Origin: Sipunculus nudus
Lineage: Eukaryota; Annelida; Sipuncula; Golfingiida; Sipunculidae
Direction: 5' to 3'
Assembly: GCA_026874595.1 (NCBI GenBank)
Contig: CM049314.1
Coordinates: 36,683,229-36,747,228, forward strand
DNA: 64,000 nucleotides
The notes beneath the pieces were generated by a model. It had not been told where the DNA came from. It worked only from the letters and a program-made list of their open reading frames with translations, and did no database searches. The position numbers and the translations under genes were made by a program. Position 1 is the first letter of the stretch. Every line of letters begins with the position of its first letter. This document shows, piece after piece, positions 10,401 to 21,994 of this stretch.

Positions 10401-13400
10401 AAAGACATCTATCCTGGGATATGGTAAAAATCACAATGGTTACATAGAATGACAATATATGCTAATAACAAAAGTATGCACACTTCCGTCAGTATTTTTT
10501 AAAATTAATTTAAAGTGCATGGAATATTTCAGCCTTGTCTCTGATAAATCTTTTCAATATCAATGGACAGGCAGAAGTTCTGGCTGATATATCCAACCAC
10601 TCCCGAAATGTATGACTTTCGTCCAAACCTTTTTGGGACAGTAGCTCGCATCTTATGTTATATGCATGTATTAATTTAAAAAAAAATCAGTTTAAAATTA
10701 TATATCAAGCTAAATCAATACAGCTGGTAACTCGCGATCACAGCATTTAGAACTCCTAAATAGGAGATAACTGGTTTGAATTCCGAATGAGATAACTTCT
10801 TGAATGTAGTGTTATTTAACTATAAATAGTATGGAACATCTGGTGCAGTCCCCCTTAACACGTATTGTGGGTACCTGTGACACAACACCGGAACACACTT
10901 CAAATTTCAGTTAAAGAATAAATAATAATTATATGAAATACAGTTCAACGAGTGTTTCACGTTGCAGTCCACTGGCAATCACATCAGTGATTTACGGCAG
11001 CTTTGATGCTGCCCCCGCTAGCGCAGGTCACTACCACTTTTAGCACTTTTGCTAAAGTTTTTGAAAGTTACATTAAACATTGCCATTTTCCATCAATGTC
11101 AATTTTTGTCAGGTTATGTGTATTGAATTGGTTTTGTCGCAGGTATTCAAAACATCAATGTTTTGGACTGTGTTTAAATCGAGTATTTACGGGAGAGCCC
11201 CTGAGATGAGACTAGGACACCGGAGCCCACTACTTAGCTGCAGTTATTATACTAGATAAAGGCGCCTAACTTTTTTTTATAAAGTTCCGTGGATTTCTTT
11301 TCTATCGAGGCAACTGTCAGGATAGGCCACTGGTATTAAAAGCTGACTCCCAATCCTCAACCTCATTGATAATTCATCCCCCCAACCCGCACCTCACCTC
11401 ATCCCGTCCACACCTTTCATGCTTCAGTGCTATAGACCAGTGAACACAAAGCCAGATGATGAAATAGCTCTGGTCTTTAGCTAAAGTCAAGTCTCTATAG
11501 CTTAAAGCGTTTAATTTAAGTATAGAGTATACACAAACAGGTCTGTATGCACAATCAGGAATGAATGAAACAAATAATAAAATTGTAGTATTTTACTTTA
11601 TTGCTATGTGAATTCCAATAGAGTTTGTGTATTCGTAGAAGAGGAAAGGATGTATAGACGATTTGTGCCATCAGTCACAAAGAAATGAAGAAAATCTTTT
11701 AGCAGAGGTAGATAAAATAAGAGATTACTCAGGGCCTAAATAAGTAATACTCACCTGCCTGGTCTGCATAAACATACTATGCCTGGGGCAAACAGAGTCT
11801 GGGGCTTGGCCAGGGACCTAGGGTTCGCTCACTCTCTTGGCATGCAATGCTAGTGCTTATGGTGTAATTTAAAGTCAGATTTTTTTTTTAAATCATTACC
11901 TTTGCCCGGTACAGAAATGTTCAATCTATTTTTGAAAAATATTTCTGCGCACGCATCACAGGATATCATCCAAACAGGAATCTTAAGCAAATTAATAGGG
12001 AAATCTATGGCTAAGGAAATGACCTCAACACATCTGTTAGATGGAGTAAATTCATCGATTACTATGATAAACCCTGGGGTTGACCCTCTTGATGAACCTC
12101 GTTTCGAGCATACGTTGCCAGACAACCAACAGAACTGTGGGATCCCGATGCTGAAATAGTTAGTCTAAAACTTTCTCATTTTCTTCAGAACAATTGTCCG
12201 ATATTTTCTAACATATTGATCATGTGCCTGAATGTATTGGGCAGATCCCTGCAAGGCCACGGGGTAAACCGTAATCAACCTACACTGTAGCGTTAGACTG
12301 TCTGGTTACTATGATCTTAGCTACATGACTGTAGTGTAAAAAATATTTAACTTAAATGTGGGAAAACATAATTATGGAAGTAAATAAGAGAAAAGAAGCA
12401 AGGACGCGTTTGGACATTTCTCTTAAAATATACCTCGTCACCTGTAGTCGCTCCATGCAGAAAACTTAATATTCTGTCAATACGATTTACGTTGATTGTT
12501 ATAATACAAACGTTCTTATACATGTTGATATATAATTATGGGTATAACCCATCTCGAGCTGATAACCGACACCGGATATTGGGTCGACATTCTCAGCATG
12601 GGCCAATCACATTTTCAAATCTCTAATGTCCGGGTTTTGTACTAACATTATATATTTTTACATATTAATATATTAATATAAATTATAAGAACAATAAAAT
12701 ATAGACATGGATGTGATAGTTGTTATTTAATTTAAGCCTAATAAATACGGATTAAAACATGTTTGATTAATATAAATTTATATAATTAGTGGTTTATCCA
12801 TAATATGGTTTATCCAAAATTTCGACATGAGACCTGTGACATTATGATTTTACCATACATATACACATAATGGCCGATTTTACCATGCCCAAATCCTCAA
12901 ATTATAGCAGGATATATATATATTTGTGTGTGTGTATGTGTCATCTAACGTTAACAAAGCACAAATCGTAACCGATTTCCATAGAAATTTGTAAATTAAT
13001 GTCACTGATTTTTGTGTGTATTTAGCACTTCTTAAATCAAACATCCCTTGGCGTTCTGGGCTGCAAAATATAATTTTGCAAGCACTAGGAAACAATGAAA
13101 CATATAACATTGCAACCGAAAAAATAGGCCCGACCACTTCTTCTTAATTGTTTTGGCATTTAATAGTTTAACAATTTAGATTGTTCATGTTTTGAATTCA
13201 TACTTTAAATAAATATATCTCAATATTGATTCGAATAGCTCTCTCCGACATTGGATAAGTTTATTGATCATGGATAGTCCTTTCAGAGGTTTAAGCCTTT
13301 GGCGCCATCTGCATATTCTTAAATTTGCTCACTTTAAATATATTTTTTTTTGGACTTAGAGATCAAGGTAGGCATGTCCTAATTGTAGACCAGGCAACAA

Positions 13401-13467
13401 CATTTTTACATTTAGACATAGATTTATAAAAACGTGCATCATTCACACATATGTCAAATGCCAATTT
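7461..13467. other. Six kilobases without a supported gene
   Basis: AT-rich, with short frames that show neither codon bias nor recognisable domains. Minor items: a short TA run at 8459-8473 beside CCGTCCG, and a B-box-like GGTTTGAATTCC at about 10773 that may be a decayed SINE. At 11902-12159 an 85-codon frame (plus) overlaps a 91-codon frame (minus), and neither is recognised. A short fragment resembling the 13.5-kb repeat (ACAAATCGTAACCG) is at about 12961. Confidence 0.4.
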
Positions 13468-15560
13468 TTAGCTCAGCTGACTGTAAGTCATCTGAGCTAT
13501 AGCAGTCATTCTTTGTCCGTCGTCCGTCCGGCCATCCGGCCATCCGACCATCCGGCCGTCTGTCCATTAACAGGGCACAAATCGTAACCGCTTGACCTGG
13601 AATCTTCTTCCTTGACATCCAGGGAGGTCCATGAAAATTCTCCTAGAAAACCTGGAATTAGGTCTCTGATACCCATATTCTTCGAGCTAAAGGGCACCGA
13701 AGTACCTCACAGAATAAGGAAAATTTGATACAAAAGCTCAAATATTTGAACAACTAATGCATTGATCACCATGATTCTTTGTATAGATATTGATCATGGA
13801 GTGTTTCATCAGTTTCTGCAGACAGGTGGCGCCAACTGTATTTTTCGATTTTTACCAATTTTTTTCCCTATTTTTGAGACCTCTCAAGATGCGGTCATCT
13901 GTTAACAGGGTACAAATCCTGAGGACTGGACCTAGAATATTCTCTCTTGACATGCAGGGAGGCCCATGAAAAGTACCTTTGGAAACTTGGAATTAGGTCT
14001 TTGTTACCCATATTCTTCAAGCTATGGGGCTCTAAAGTACCCCCCCCCCCCCCAGAATAATGGAAAATTTGATACAAAAGCTCAAGTATCTGAACAACTA
14101 ATGCATTTATCATCATAATTCTTTGCATTGATATTAACCATGAAGTGTTCCATCAGTTTCTGCAGATCGGTGGCGCCTGACGTGTACTTTTTTCGATGTT
14201 TACCAAGTTGTTTCTTTATTTTTGAGACCTCTTAAGATGCGGTCAACTGATAACAGGGCACAAGTCCTAAGGACTGGACCTAGAATATTATCTCTTGACA
14301 TGCAGGGAGGCCCATAAAAAGTCCACTAGGAAACCTGGAATTAGGCCTCTGTTACTCATATTCTTTGAGCTATTGGGCTCTGAAGTACCTCCCAGAATAA
14401 TGGAAAATTTGATACAAAAGCTCAAGTATCTGAACAACTAATGCATTAATCACCATGATTCTTTGCATGGATATTGGTCATGGAGTGTTTCATCAGTTCC
14501 TGCTGACTAGTGGCGCTACCTGTTTTTATAATATTTTGTGTTTTTTTTTATATTTTTGAGACCTTAATGATGCGGTCATCTGTTAACAGGGCACAAATGG
14601 TAACCACTGGACCTATAATTCTGCTATCATGACATGAATAGGAAGCCCATTAAAAGTCTTTTTGGAAACCTGGAATTAGGTCTCCGTTACCCATAACCTC
14701 TGAGCTATAGGGCTTTGAAGTACCCCCAAGAAAAACTAAAAATTTGATACAAAAGCTCTATTATCTCAACAAATATTTCATTGATTGCCATGATTTCTTG
14801 CATGCATATTCATCATGGAGTGTTTCATCAGTTCCTGCTGACTAGTGGCGCCACCTGTTTTTACAATTTTTTGTGATTTGTTTTTCTATTTTTGAGACCT
14901 TCATGATGCGATCATCTGTTAACAGGGCACAAATGGTAAACATAGGACCTAGTATCTTCTATCTTGACATGCTGGGAGGTCAATTAAATATCCCAATTGA
15001 AACCTGAAATTAGGTCTCTTAGCCATATCCTCTGAGCTATGGGGCTCAGTAGACCCCTAAGAATAACTCTCTCTATTTTTTAGACCTTTAAAGATGTAGT
15101 CATCTGGTAATAGGCATGGAGGTAAAAGAAAAATATCCTTGGAAACCTGAAATTAGGTCTCTGTTACCCATATCCTCTGAGCTATGGGGCTTATAAGCAC
15201 CCCTAGCATAATTGAAAATTTAATACCAAAGCAGGGCACAATTTAAAACCATTGGACCTAGAATCTTCTAACTTAAAATCAAGGGAGGTCCATGAAAGGT
15301 CTCCTCGGAAACATGAAATTGATCTCTCTACCCATATTCTATGAGCAATGAGGCTTATAAACACACCCAAGAATATTTGGAAATTTGATACCAAAGTAGG
15401 GCACAAACCATAACCATTGGACCCAGAATCTTCTCACTTGGCATCCTGAGAGTAACTAAAAGATTCTCCCCTCAAAACCTGAAATTTGGTCACTGTGACC
15501 TATATTCTCATAGTTCCGGGGTATGTTTGAGCATCCCAGAAGTAATGAAAAATACACACA
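13468..15560 (+). repeat. Tandem array of ~335-bp units with hairpin end
   Basis: The phrase TTAACAGGGCACAAAT and its variants recur at about 13568, 13905, 14250, 14584 and 14920, giving unit lengths of 335-344 bp. Shorter units of about 170 bp follow to 15560. Each unit carries GAATTAGGTCTC, GATACAAAAGCTC and TTCATCAGTT blocks at fixed spacing. The left end (about 13473-13500) is a hairpin with arms TAGCTCAG/CTGAGCTA, followed by a (TCCG)-rich tract. A C14 run interrupts one unit at 14040-14053. Relatives in the opposite orientation are at 41700-42870 and 59750-60035. Non-autonomous; no coding potential. Confidence 0.85.
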
Positions 15561-15610
15561 AATCGCCAGGTTCCTCAGGTAAGGCTGGTTGGATTGTCAT
15601 ATTGTCAATC

Positions 15611-15645
15611 GGGGAGGGGGTTAGGGTGGGGGGGGGGGGGGGGGG
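15611..15645 (+). repeat. G-rich tract with an 18-base G run
   Basis: GGGG, GGGGG, GGG and an 18-base G run (15628-15645) are separated by one to three bases. This fits the four-tract G-quadruplex pattern on the plus strand. It lies about 50 bp right of the end of the 335-bp array. Confidence 0.85.
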
Positions 15646-16054
15646 TGTACAGAATTTTACATATTTATATTGAAACTTTAATTTGCTTCAGACTTAAAAA
15701 CCCTGGGTTTGGTAAAAATGACAGAACATTTATATAAAAGTACTGCAATGCAAACTATTTTAGATGACTGCAGTGTACCAGGCACATATTATTAGAAAAT
15801 GGTAATATACATGGTTACATCTGATATTTACATATTTTCATCAAAATAATGATAAAATGAATTTCTGGGATATACCATACAGGTGATGAAAAGCAAGGAA
15901 AATTAAATGAGTATGCACTGGCATCAAATATGTCAACCGAGTTTCTGTGAGCCAAATGATCTTTCTGACCTATTACTTGGTAGTCAAGCAAAACCGTGTT
16001 CGTGTCTGGACTGTGTGGCATATAAAATGTCACCAGAGGTCACCAGTCCAATAC
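15646..16054. other. Noncoding spacer
   Basis: No gene or repeat is recognised. Confidence 0.4.
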
Positions 16055-17130
16055 AGTTGTTACGACCCACAATGTAATTACCGGCCCTTAATGTAATAAC
16101 GGTCCATATTGTAAAAAAAACGACCCATAATGTAATAATGGCCCATAATGTAATACAAAACGGCCCATATTGTAAATAGTGGTGGGCCGATCATCGAGTT
16201 TTTTCGAAAGTCAGTCGGTTTGCTGCCACTTTCAAGCGCTCGATTACCAAAGGCAACTATCGATTTCATCATAATAATGATTGTATTCTTTCCAGAATGC
16301 CTTTATGTTACAGGCAAAATTTTTTCTTCAATTTTTTACCACATTTCGCGCTTCATATAATGAGTCTGTGTTCCGAAATAACTTCCGTATGTAACTGAGT
16401 ATGACACGGTAGATGCGAGAACGGAGGACTTATTAAACTTATTATTTGTAAACTCGCAGGGAGCTGCAGAATTAGCGGAGAGTTTTCTAACGAGATGTAC
16501 ATTGCAAAATACGGGCGGGAAGGCGTTAAAATACTCCATAAATGCTCAAGGTCTATGCAAATTTTGCGAGATTCTCTTAGAAATAATCTATTCAACCGAT
16601 GCCAGATACCGCTGTTTAGGCCGTCCTTAAAAATATCTTTGTTGTGGCTAACCCGGCCTGTCGAGTATTTGGATTTCAGCTGGAATTTTTTTTTACTAGT
16701 CTTCAATTTTTTTTGGGTATGATCTGCCCCAAGCGCACCTGGGCCCGTAAAATCTGCATTCATGTGCTAGAAAAACAGCCCCTCTATAGGCCTAACATTC
16801 TTAGACGCTCTTAAATTCCATAATGAAAGATATTACCCGTCGTTAAATTTGATCCTTAAATTAGAGGAGAACACCCGCCGGGGAAACGCAGGTACAGTTT
16901 CAAAGATAAGTGAATATTTCTTTGATAATTGCATATATTTGTCTGAACCGATTAATAATCGATCATCAGTCGGTTTGCGCAAACCGATGATCGACTATGA
17001 AAAATGAACCGACTCCCACCACTAATTGTAATAACCTTACCCTGCCCATATTGTAATAAAATCGCAAGTGGGTAAAACGGCCTATATTGTAATAAAATCT
17101 CAGGTGGGTAAAACGGCCAATAATTTTATG
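16055..17130. repeat. Left arm of a foldback element made of short CCCATATTGTAATAA repeats
   Basis: An array of imperfect units of about 20 bp (CGGCCCATATTGTAATAA with variants) runs from 16059 to 16176 and resumes at 17025-17120 after an inserted hAT-like MITE. The terminus ACAGTTGTTACGACCCA is shared with the outer end of the second copy near 20925. The sequence after the array (about 17130-17180) matches that after the left arm of the second copy (about 20150-20210). No matching right arm is present here. Confidence 0.75.
16177..17024. mobile_element. Non-autonomous hAT-like transposon (848 bp), nested
   Basis: Terminal inverted repeats are perfect over 10 bp: TAGTGGTGGG at 16177 and CCCACCACTA ending at 17024. 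Flanking 8-bp duplications ATTGTAAA (16169-16176) and ATTGTAAT (17025-17032) agree at 7 of 8 positions. Eight-base target duplication and this type of end are diagnostic of the hAT superfamily. A subterminal near-palindrome (CGGTTTGCGCAAACCG) is near 16972-16990, and the left end has matching GTCGGTTTGC. A 136-codon minus-strand frame inside (16353-16763) shows no transposase feature, so the element depended on enzyme supplied by another copy. Confidence 0.85.
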
Positions 17131-17352
17131 ATTCGTTTTTCATGCAAATTGACTTAGACAATTCAAATATTGACTTCTCGTGACACAATTGTGTAAGTGA
17201 ACATATAAGTATGAAAAATCACTGGATTACATAATGACTATCTGTTTAAAACGGTGACCAAGCAAATATGAGCGAAATATGGCCATGATTCATGTTTATC
17301 CTATAGTTGAATCAGTGTTTAAATAGGGTGAGTATTTAAGTATTTAAACAAG

Positions 17353-17359
<7 letters not shown>

Positions 17360-17407
<48 letters not shown>
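17360..17407. repeat. (TA)n microsatellite
   Basis: Pure TA run of about 48 bp. Confidence 0.95.
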
Positions 17408-17408
<1 letters not shown>

Positions 17409-17561
17409 GGCTGTTGTATTTTGGCTTCTGAATAAAACACAACAAAAACACGTATTGAATGAATTTTGGTTTGCTGAAAACACTTTAATATTTCTTCTAG
17501 GAACATTTCTAGGATTTATTTAAGCGCCTGGGTCCATTAAAGCTAATACACTTTTAAATAA

Positions 17562-17623
<62 letters not shown>
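17562..17623. repeat. (TA)n microsatellite
   Basis: TA run with one G substitution. It sits about 150 bp from the preceding array. Confidence 0.95.
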
Positions 17624-17625
<2 letters not shown>

Positions 17626-18043
17626 CCAAATTATACAAATTTTGTCAATTTTAACAGAAAAAATGTACAAAACTCTCATTATCGATCGGTTTAATGTATT
17701 TCAATTCTTTTTAAAATATAATTGAAACTTTAAATTTCATTGCATTTTGCTCAATGTATCATAGAGAACATTTTATATGACCTCTCGAAACCTTCCGAGA
17801 TTTAGAAATTATAAATGTATGTACTGTCGCAATTTTTGGTGGCCATATATAGTTTTGGTTAAGATGTCTCAGTTCAATATGTATCATCGCATAGATGAAG
17901 AGCTTTTAGCACACGTATTTGAAGTTAAAACCTGGATGCGTCATTCGTGCGATTCAAGAGTGACTCTTATACAATTTAATTTTTCAAAATTAACATTACG
18001 CCCAAACAACAAAACAACAATTTGAAAATGCTCTTCAGAGCGG
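17624..18043. other. Noncoding spacer
   Basis: An 82-codon plus-strand frame at 17777-18025 has a CMYC pair but no recognisable domain. It is not called as a gene. Confidence 0.35.
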
Positions 18044-18119
18044 AGAGATTCAGGGGCGTAGCCAGGATTGAGGGAAAGGAGGGGTCCATGTTCCAAAGGT
18101 GGGGGGGGGGGGGGGGGGG
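18044..18119 (+). repeat. Transposon-end-like GGGGCGTAGCCAGGATT with poly-G
   Basis: GGGGCGTAGCCAGGATT is a frequent terminal sequence of dispersed DNA repeats in animals. It is followed by AGGAGGGGTCC and a 19-base G run (18101-18119). A matching opposite end could not be located, so this may be a fragment. Confidence 0.45.
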
Positions 18120-18529
18120 CGCTAGTATGAATATATTATAATATATATTATTATACGTTATATTTTAGTGTATGAAAATATGATTTTTTTATTTAATTAT
18201 GAACCATGGTTTCATAAAGGTTAGAAGCATGTTCAGGGGGAGGGTATCCACCTCCCATATTTTGACATTTTTTTTTAATATGCGGTGTAAAGAGGACATA
18301 TGGAGGCAATTTTCATAAAAAAATGAGGATTTCCAGTTCCTGAAAAACTTCTCCCTTATGTCTTTGCTTAATGTAGTCAAAATGTACAGAGGTTCAATAT
18401 TTAATATTTGTATTTCTTCAAATTTAGAATATAAAATTTCAATAGTTTCCAACATTTTAAAGTCAAAGGCGCATAGGCGCATTTACGTTAATAACTTGCA
18501 AAACATTATCTTGGTAAACTTTTATTTTG
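18120..18529. other. Noncoding spacer
   Basis: No gene or element recognised. The overlapping short frames on both strands are low-complexity. Confidence 0.35.
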
Positions 18530-18660
18530 CCGGGGTCCATGGTCTCGACAGCACACATGACTAATTAGTGCCCATATCGCGTGTTCGAGTACCGGTATCA
18601 CCAGAGGAGCCGTGAGAGTATTCACGTTCGACCCCAACCAGGGCCTGGTACTCTGCAGTA
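18530..18660 (+). repeat. Possible tRNA-derived SINE fragment
   Basis: TGGTCTCGACAGC is followed about 44 bases later by GTGTTCGAGTACC, which resembles Pol III A and B boxes at tRNA spacing. A related, more decayed segment (GAGGAGCGGTGAGA through CTCTGC) lies at about 18945-19000. The A box is weak, so the call is tentative. Confidence 0.35.
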
Positions 18661-18815
18661 GTTCTGCAGCTGTTCATAAATATCCTCATCCTCAACTAAT
18701 GAATTTGAAAGTAAAAAAACTGCAGTTAAAAAAATTAAAATCTAATTGCTAATTAATAAAAAGAAATAAGAAAAATGAAAATCAATCACGAAAATTTGAA
18801 AAATTACATATATAA

Positions 18816-18821
<6 letters not shown>

Positions 18822-18881
<60 letters not shown>
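18822..18881. repeat. (TA)n microsatellite
   Basis: About 60 bp of TA. Confidence 0.95.
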
Positions 18882-18884
<3 letters not shown>

Positions 18885-19814
18885 TATTAGATTAAGTGAA
18901 ATTCCGAAAGGACGGCGAATACTGGATGCGACCGGGACCCGGCCGAGGAGCGGTGAGATTTTTCATAGTCGGCCCCATTCAGAGTAAGCGCTCTGCATAA
19001 TTGGAAGGCTGTGTCCCACAGCCGTGTATCACGTTTGTATCACAAAAGGAATGCAACCCTGGCGAGTTCCTCCATATTATGACTCAGTAAGGGAATGATT
19101 ACACACCCAGGTTCCGCAGGTGCGGTAGTTACCTGACACCAGGATATTATATAAATGACACTAAGCGTGTGCCCTGTCACGTATACCAAACCGAGATAGA
19201 TTTATCCAGATGAACAGACAGGTAAAGATTAGTTAAAAAAACGATTACATCCACAACAAATATATGTATATATATATATATATACCTTATTCCTTTTTAA
19301 TGGAGCAGGGTGACAGTAATTTCTCTACCAAAAGGATCGACGAACAGCTACAAAGACCTATAAAGACTACCGAACGCCACCATCTGAGCCATGGAGAGTG
19401 CCTCCCAGTAATTACTACAACTGTTTGTACAATCCATGAAAAAAAAAAAAAACAGATGATTGCAATCGCCGAGCGATCGCAAGAGAAGTCCCCTCAGCCT
19501 TCTTCACTCTACCCGCCATCCCAGCCCAACCCCCATCCCTCACGGTAAAACATCCCCCCCGGGTTACCCCCAAATGATCGGTTATAGTAAATGCGTGGAA
19601 AAAGAGAAGGAGTACAGTTTGCGCCCAAGTTACTTAAGTGTCAGTCATAAGCTATATTGCTATTTACTATTTTTGCTAATTACTATTCATAGCATAATGT
19701 AAATGCAGTGGCCTCAAAGGAATAAAGAAATGTCGCCATTTACAAAATTAATCTAAAAAATATGCCTCACCCAATCCCATTGGCCCGTTGCTAGAGGTTT
19801 TCCTTGGTTTGTAT

Positions 19815-19816
<2 letters not shown>
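18882..19816. other. Noncoding spacer
   Basis: Contains a short TA run at 19259-19285, an A13-type run near 19439, and a C-rich patch at 19500-19570. Frames crossing it have no recognisable domain. Confidence 0.4.

Positions 19817-19866
<50 letters not shown>
19817..19866. repeat. (TA)n microsatellite
   Basis: Fifty bases of TA immediately left of the second foldback element. Confidence 0.95.
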
Positions 19867-19871
<5 letters not shown>

Positions 19872-19879
19872 GTATATAT

Positions 19880-20926
19880 ATTGGCCGTTATTTCAATACG
19901 GGACAGTTATTAAATTGTGGGTCGTTATTACGACTCATATTGTAATAACGACCCATTTTGTAACAATGGTCAATATTGTAACGAAATTGCCTATTTTGTT
20001 GTAAAAACGGGCAATATTATAATAATTGCAAATACCGTAATTATAAATGACTAACATTGTAATAACTTTACCCCACCTATACTGTAATCAGCATGGTGGG
20101 GGCATAAATGGGCAAAAAGGCCAATATTGTAAAAAAAAAATGCAGTTTAGAAGATTATGATTAAATTTAAATTCATTTCAAATTTACGTAGACAGCATAA
20201 ATGTTGACTGTTTTACTGGATTTCCTTTATTACTGCATCTCTTATACCAATGAGGAACCAAACTGGCTGTCATTTTAGAAGGTATTCTCAAATGACATAT
20301 CGCCTTTTAGATTTGGGATTCATTCTTGAACTTAAACATATGTTCTTACAATATGGGCCGTTTTTCCCACTTTCCGTTTTATTACAATATGGGTAGGGTA
20401 TGATTATCACAATATGGATCGTTTTGATTACAATATGGGCTGTTATTACAATATGGGGCGTTTTTTATTTCATTATGGTCCGTTATTACAGTATGGGCCA
20501 GTTTTATTACAATATGGGCAGGGTATGATTATTACATTAGGCCAAAAAAAATAAAAGGTATGGTTCTCGGGCACCGCCCGCGTCAATTTTAACCCCCCGC
20601 ATCAAACATTTTTATTGTGATTTTGTCATTCAAAATGGTAAAATAATACAATTTCGATACGATAACCTTTGTTATGTAGCGCTTTTGCCTGTTTAGCAAG
20701 AAGAAACCTGTCATTTACATGCTTTTCCCTGATCATATGACATTTTATCGAAACATAAAAAAAAAAAGTCAAAAATAAAATACCGCCCGCCCGCATTGAT
20801 TTCTGAAAAAAAGTGCCTGAGAACCATACCCTTTTATTTTTTTGGCCTTATGGGTCGTTTTTATTACAATATGGGCCGTTATTACATTATGGGCCGGTTA
20901 TTACATTATGGGTCGTACCAACAGTT
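19880..20926. mobile_element. Foldback element with inverted arms of short repeats
   Basis: The left arm (about 19885-20140) is an array of CCCATATTGTAATAA-type units. The right arm (about 20345-20539 and 20851-20926) is the same array on the opposite strand. Between them lies about 200 bp of non-repeated sequence. The outer right end reads, in reverse complement, ACTGTTGGTACGACCC, as in the left terminus of the copy at 16055. A PIF/Harbinger-like MITE splits the right arm. No protein-coding part is visible; the structure is that of a foldback or long-TIR non-autonomous DNA transposon. Confidence 0.75.
20540..20847. mobile_element. PIF/Harbinger-like MITE (308 bp), nested
   Basis: The terminal inverted repeats are about 35 bp and nearly perfect: they begin GGCCAAAAAAAATAAAAGG and include GGTATGGTTCTC. 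The flanks are TTA at 20537-20539 and TTA at 20848-20850. A three-base TTA duplication with such ends is the signature of the PIF/Harbinger superfamily. The interior is non-coding with CCCCCCGC and CCGCCCGC patches just inside each end. A related end lies alone at 38463-38515. Confidence 0.85.
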
Positions 20927-21994
20927 ACTCCAAAGGAAAACATTTAAAAACCAGTTTCGCTCGTTTGTTCTGTTATTTGGCATGGTAATACATCAGCAGC
21001 AAGTGATGGGAATATAATTTAAGTATACAGTGTATTTGAAAACATATATCATTTGTTTTACAAACATTTACCCATTTTTAAAAGTGGACAAATAATTTTA
21101 TTTTAATTCATATTAACTCATTTTTTTTGGTGAATTTGGCAAACCACTGGTTTTATTATACTGGACGGTGTTGGTCCGGCTTGCACAATATGGTTTATCG
21201 GCACAGGTTCCAATTTTGCCCCAAGTACATTCCACTTCTGAATTATGCTCGTGCGGCTGAGCTTTTTTGAAATAGTAAAGTTGTGGATTTTAAATCCCTG
21301 GAAGGATTTAGTTAGGCCCGCAATATGGGAACAGTGTCCGTATGGTCTGAAATTATACGAAATATTTATAATTAGAGAATACGTTTATAATTCCCCGGCA
21401 TACGTGTATAAGTCCTCGGCATACAAACTCTTCCATTTTAATAATAATAGATATGATATTAATAATGAATAACATAGTCATAGCCAAAAATATAGATTAT
21501 AGCAAGTAGCTATAGAATAAAGGAAATAAATTAGTTTCTGCTGTGAATTAATAATTATATGCCAAGTGTATTTTATGATAATATTTTAATGCAAAGGCGG
21601 CACTTTAGAAACACCTCCTTTCTTATTAAACGGGCGTACAACATCAGAACCGAGGTCTGTCATGTTATGGATTTTCGTACCGAAATGTCAGTATAACTCA
21701 TAGTCATCATCAACTAAAATCACATGATATGATTTGAAAATAAATATAAATTGTGCAAATTAATCTTTCCATGCTTTACAGGAGATCTGTGACTCAGTTA
21801 TATTGTCGTCCTCTAGCTCTATCTGAAGACTAATGTACCCCAGCTTTCCGCACAGAGCGGTATGAAGTAGCCATGCCTGGGCTACAGTATTTGCGTTTAG
21901 TTATAAAATGCTTAAAATAAAACGTGATTCCATGTACCGATAGACGTAAATTCGTACCAGTTGTTGTCAATAAAGCACTGCAAAGTGTGTATTA
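20927..21994. other. Noncoding spacer
   Basis: A degenerate tRNA-like segment may be present around 21250-21300 (GCGGCTGAGC, then GGATTTTAAATCC), but this is too weak to call. Nothing else is recognised. Confidence 0.35.

Noticed and set aside
10727-10790. Second SINE-like segment with B-box-like GGTTTGAATTCC
   Set aside because: The A box is not convincing and no second copy is present in the window.
11750-11850. Minus-strand exon ending at a CAG|GTGAGT donor near 11755
   Set aside because: Two of three frames are closed upstream of the donor and the third stops just before it, so no coding exon fits.
11850-12159. 85-codon plus and 91-codon minus frames overlapping
   Set aside because: No domain, no supporting splice signals; at most one could be real and neither is supported.
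16353-16763. 136-codon minus-strand frame inside the hAT-like element
   Set aside because: No transposase, zinc finger or dimerisation motif; an open frame of this length can arise by chance.
18775-20004. Frames containing long Ile-Tyr runs
   Set aside because: These are (TA)n microsatellites read as codons, not proteins. The same holds at 3552, 43497, 44330 and 47056.
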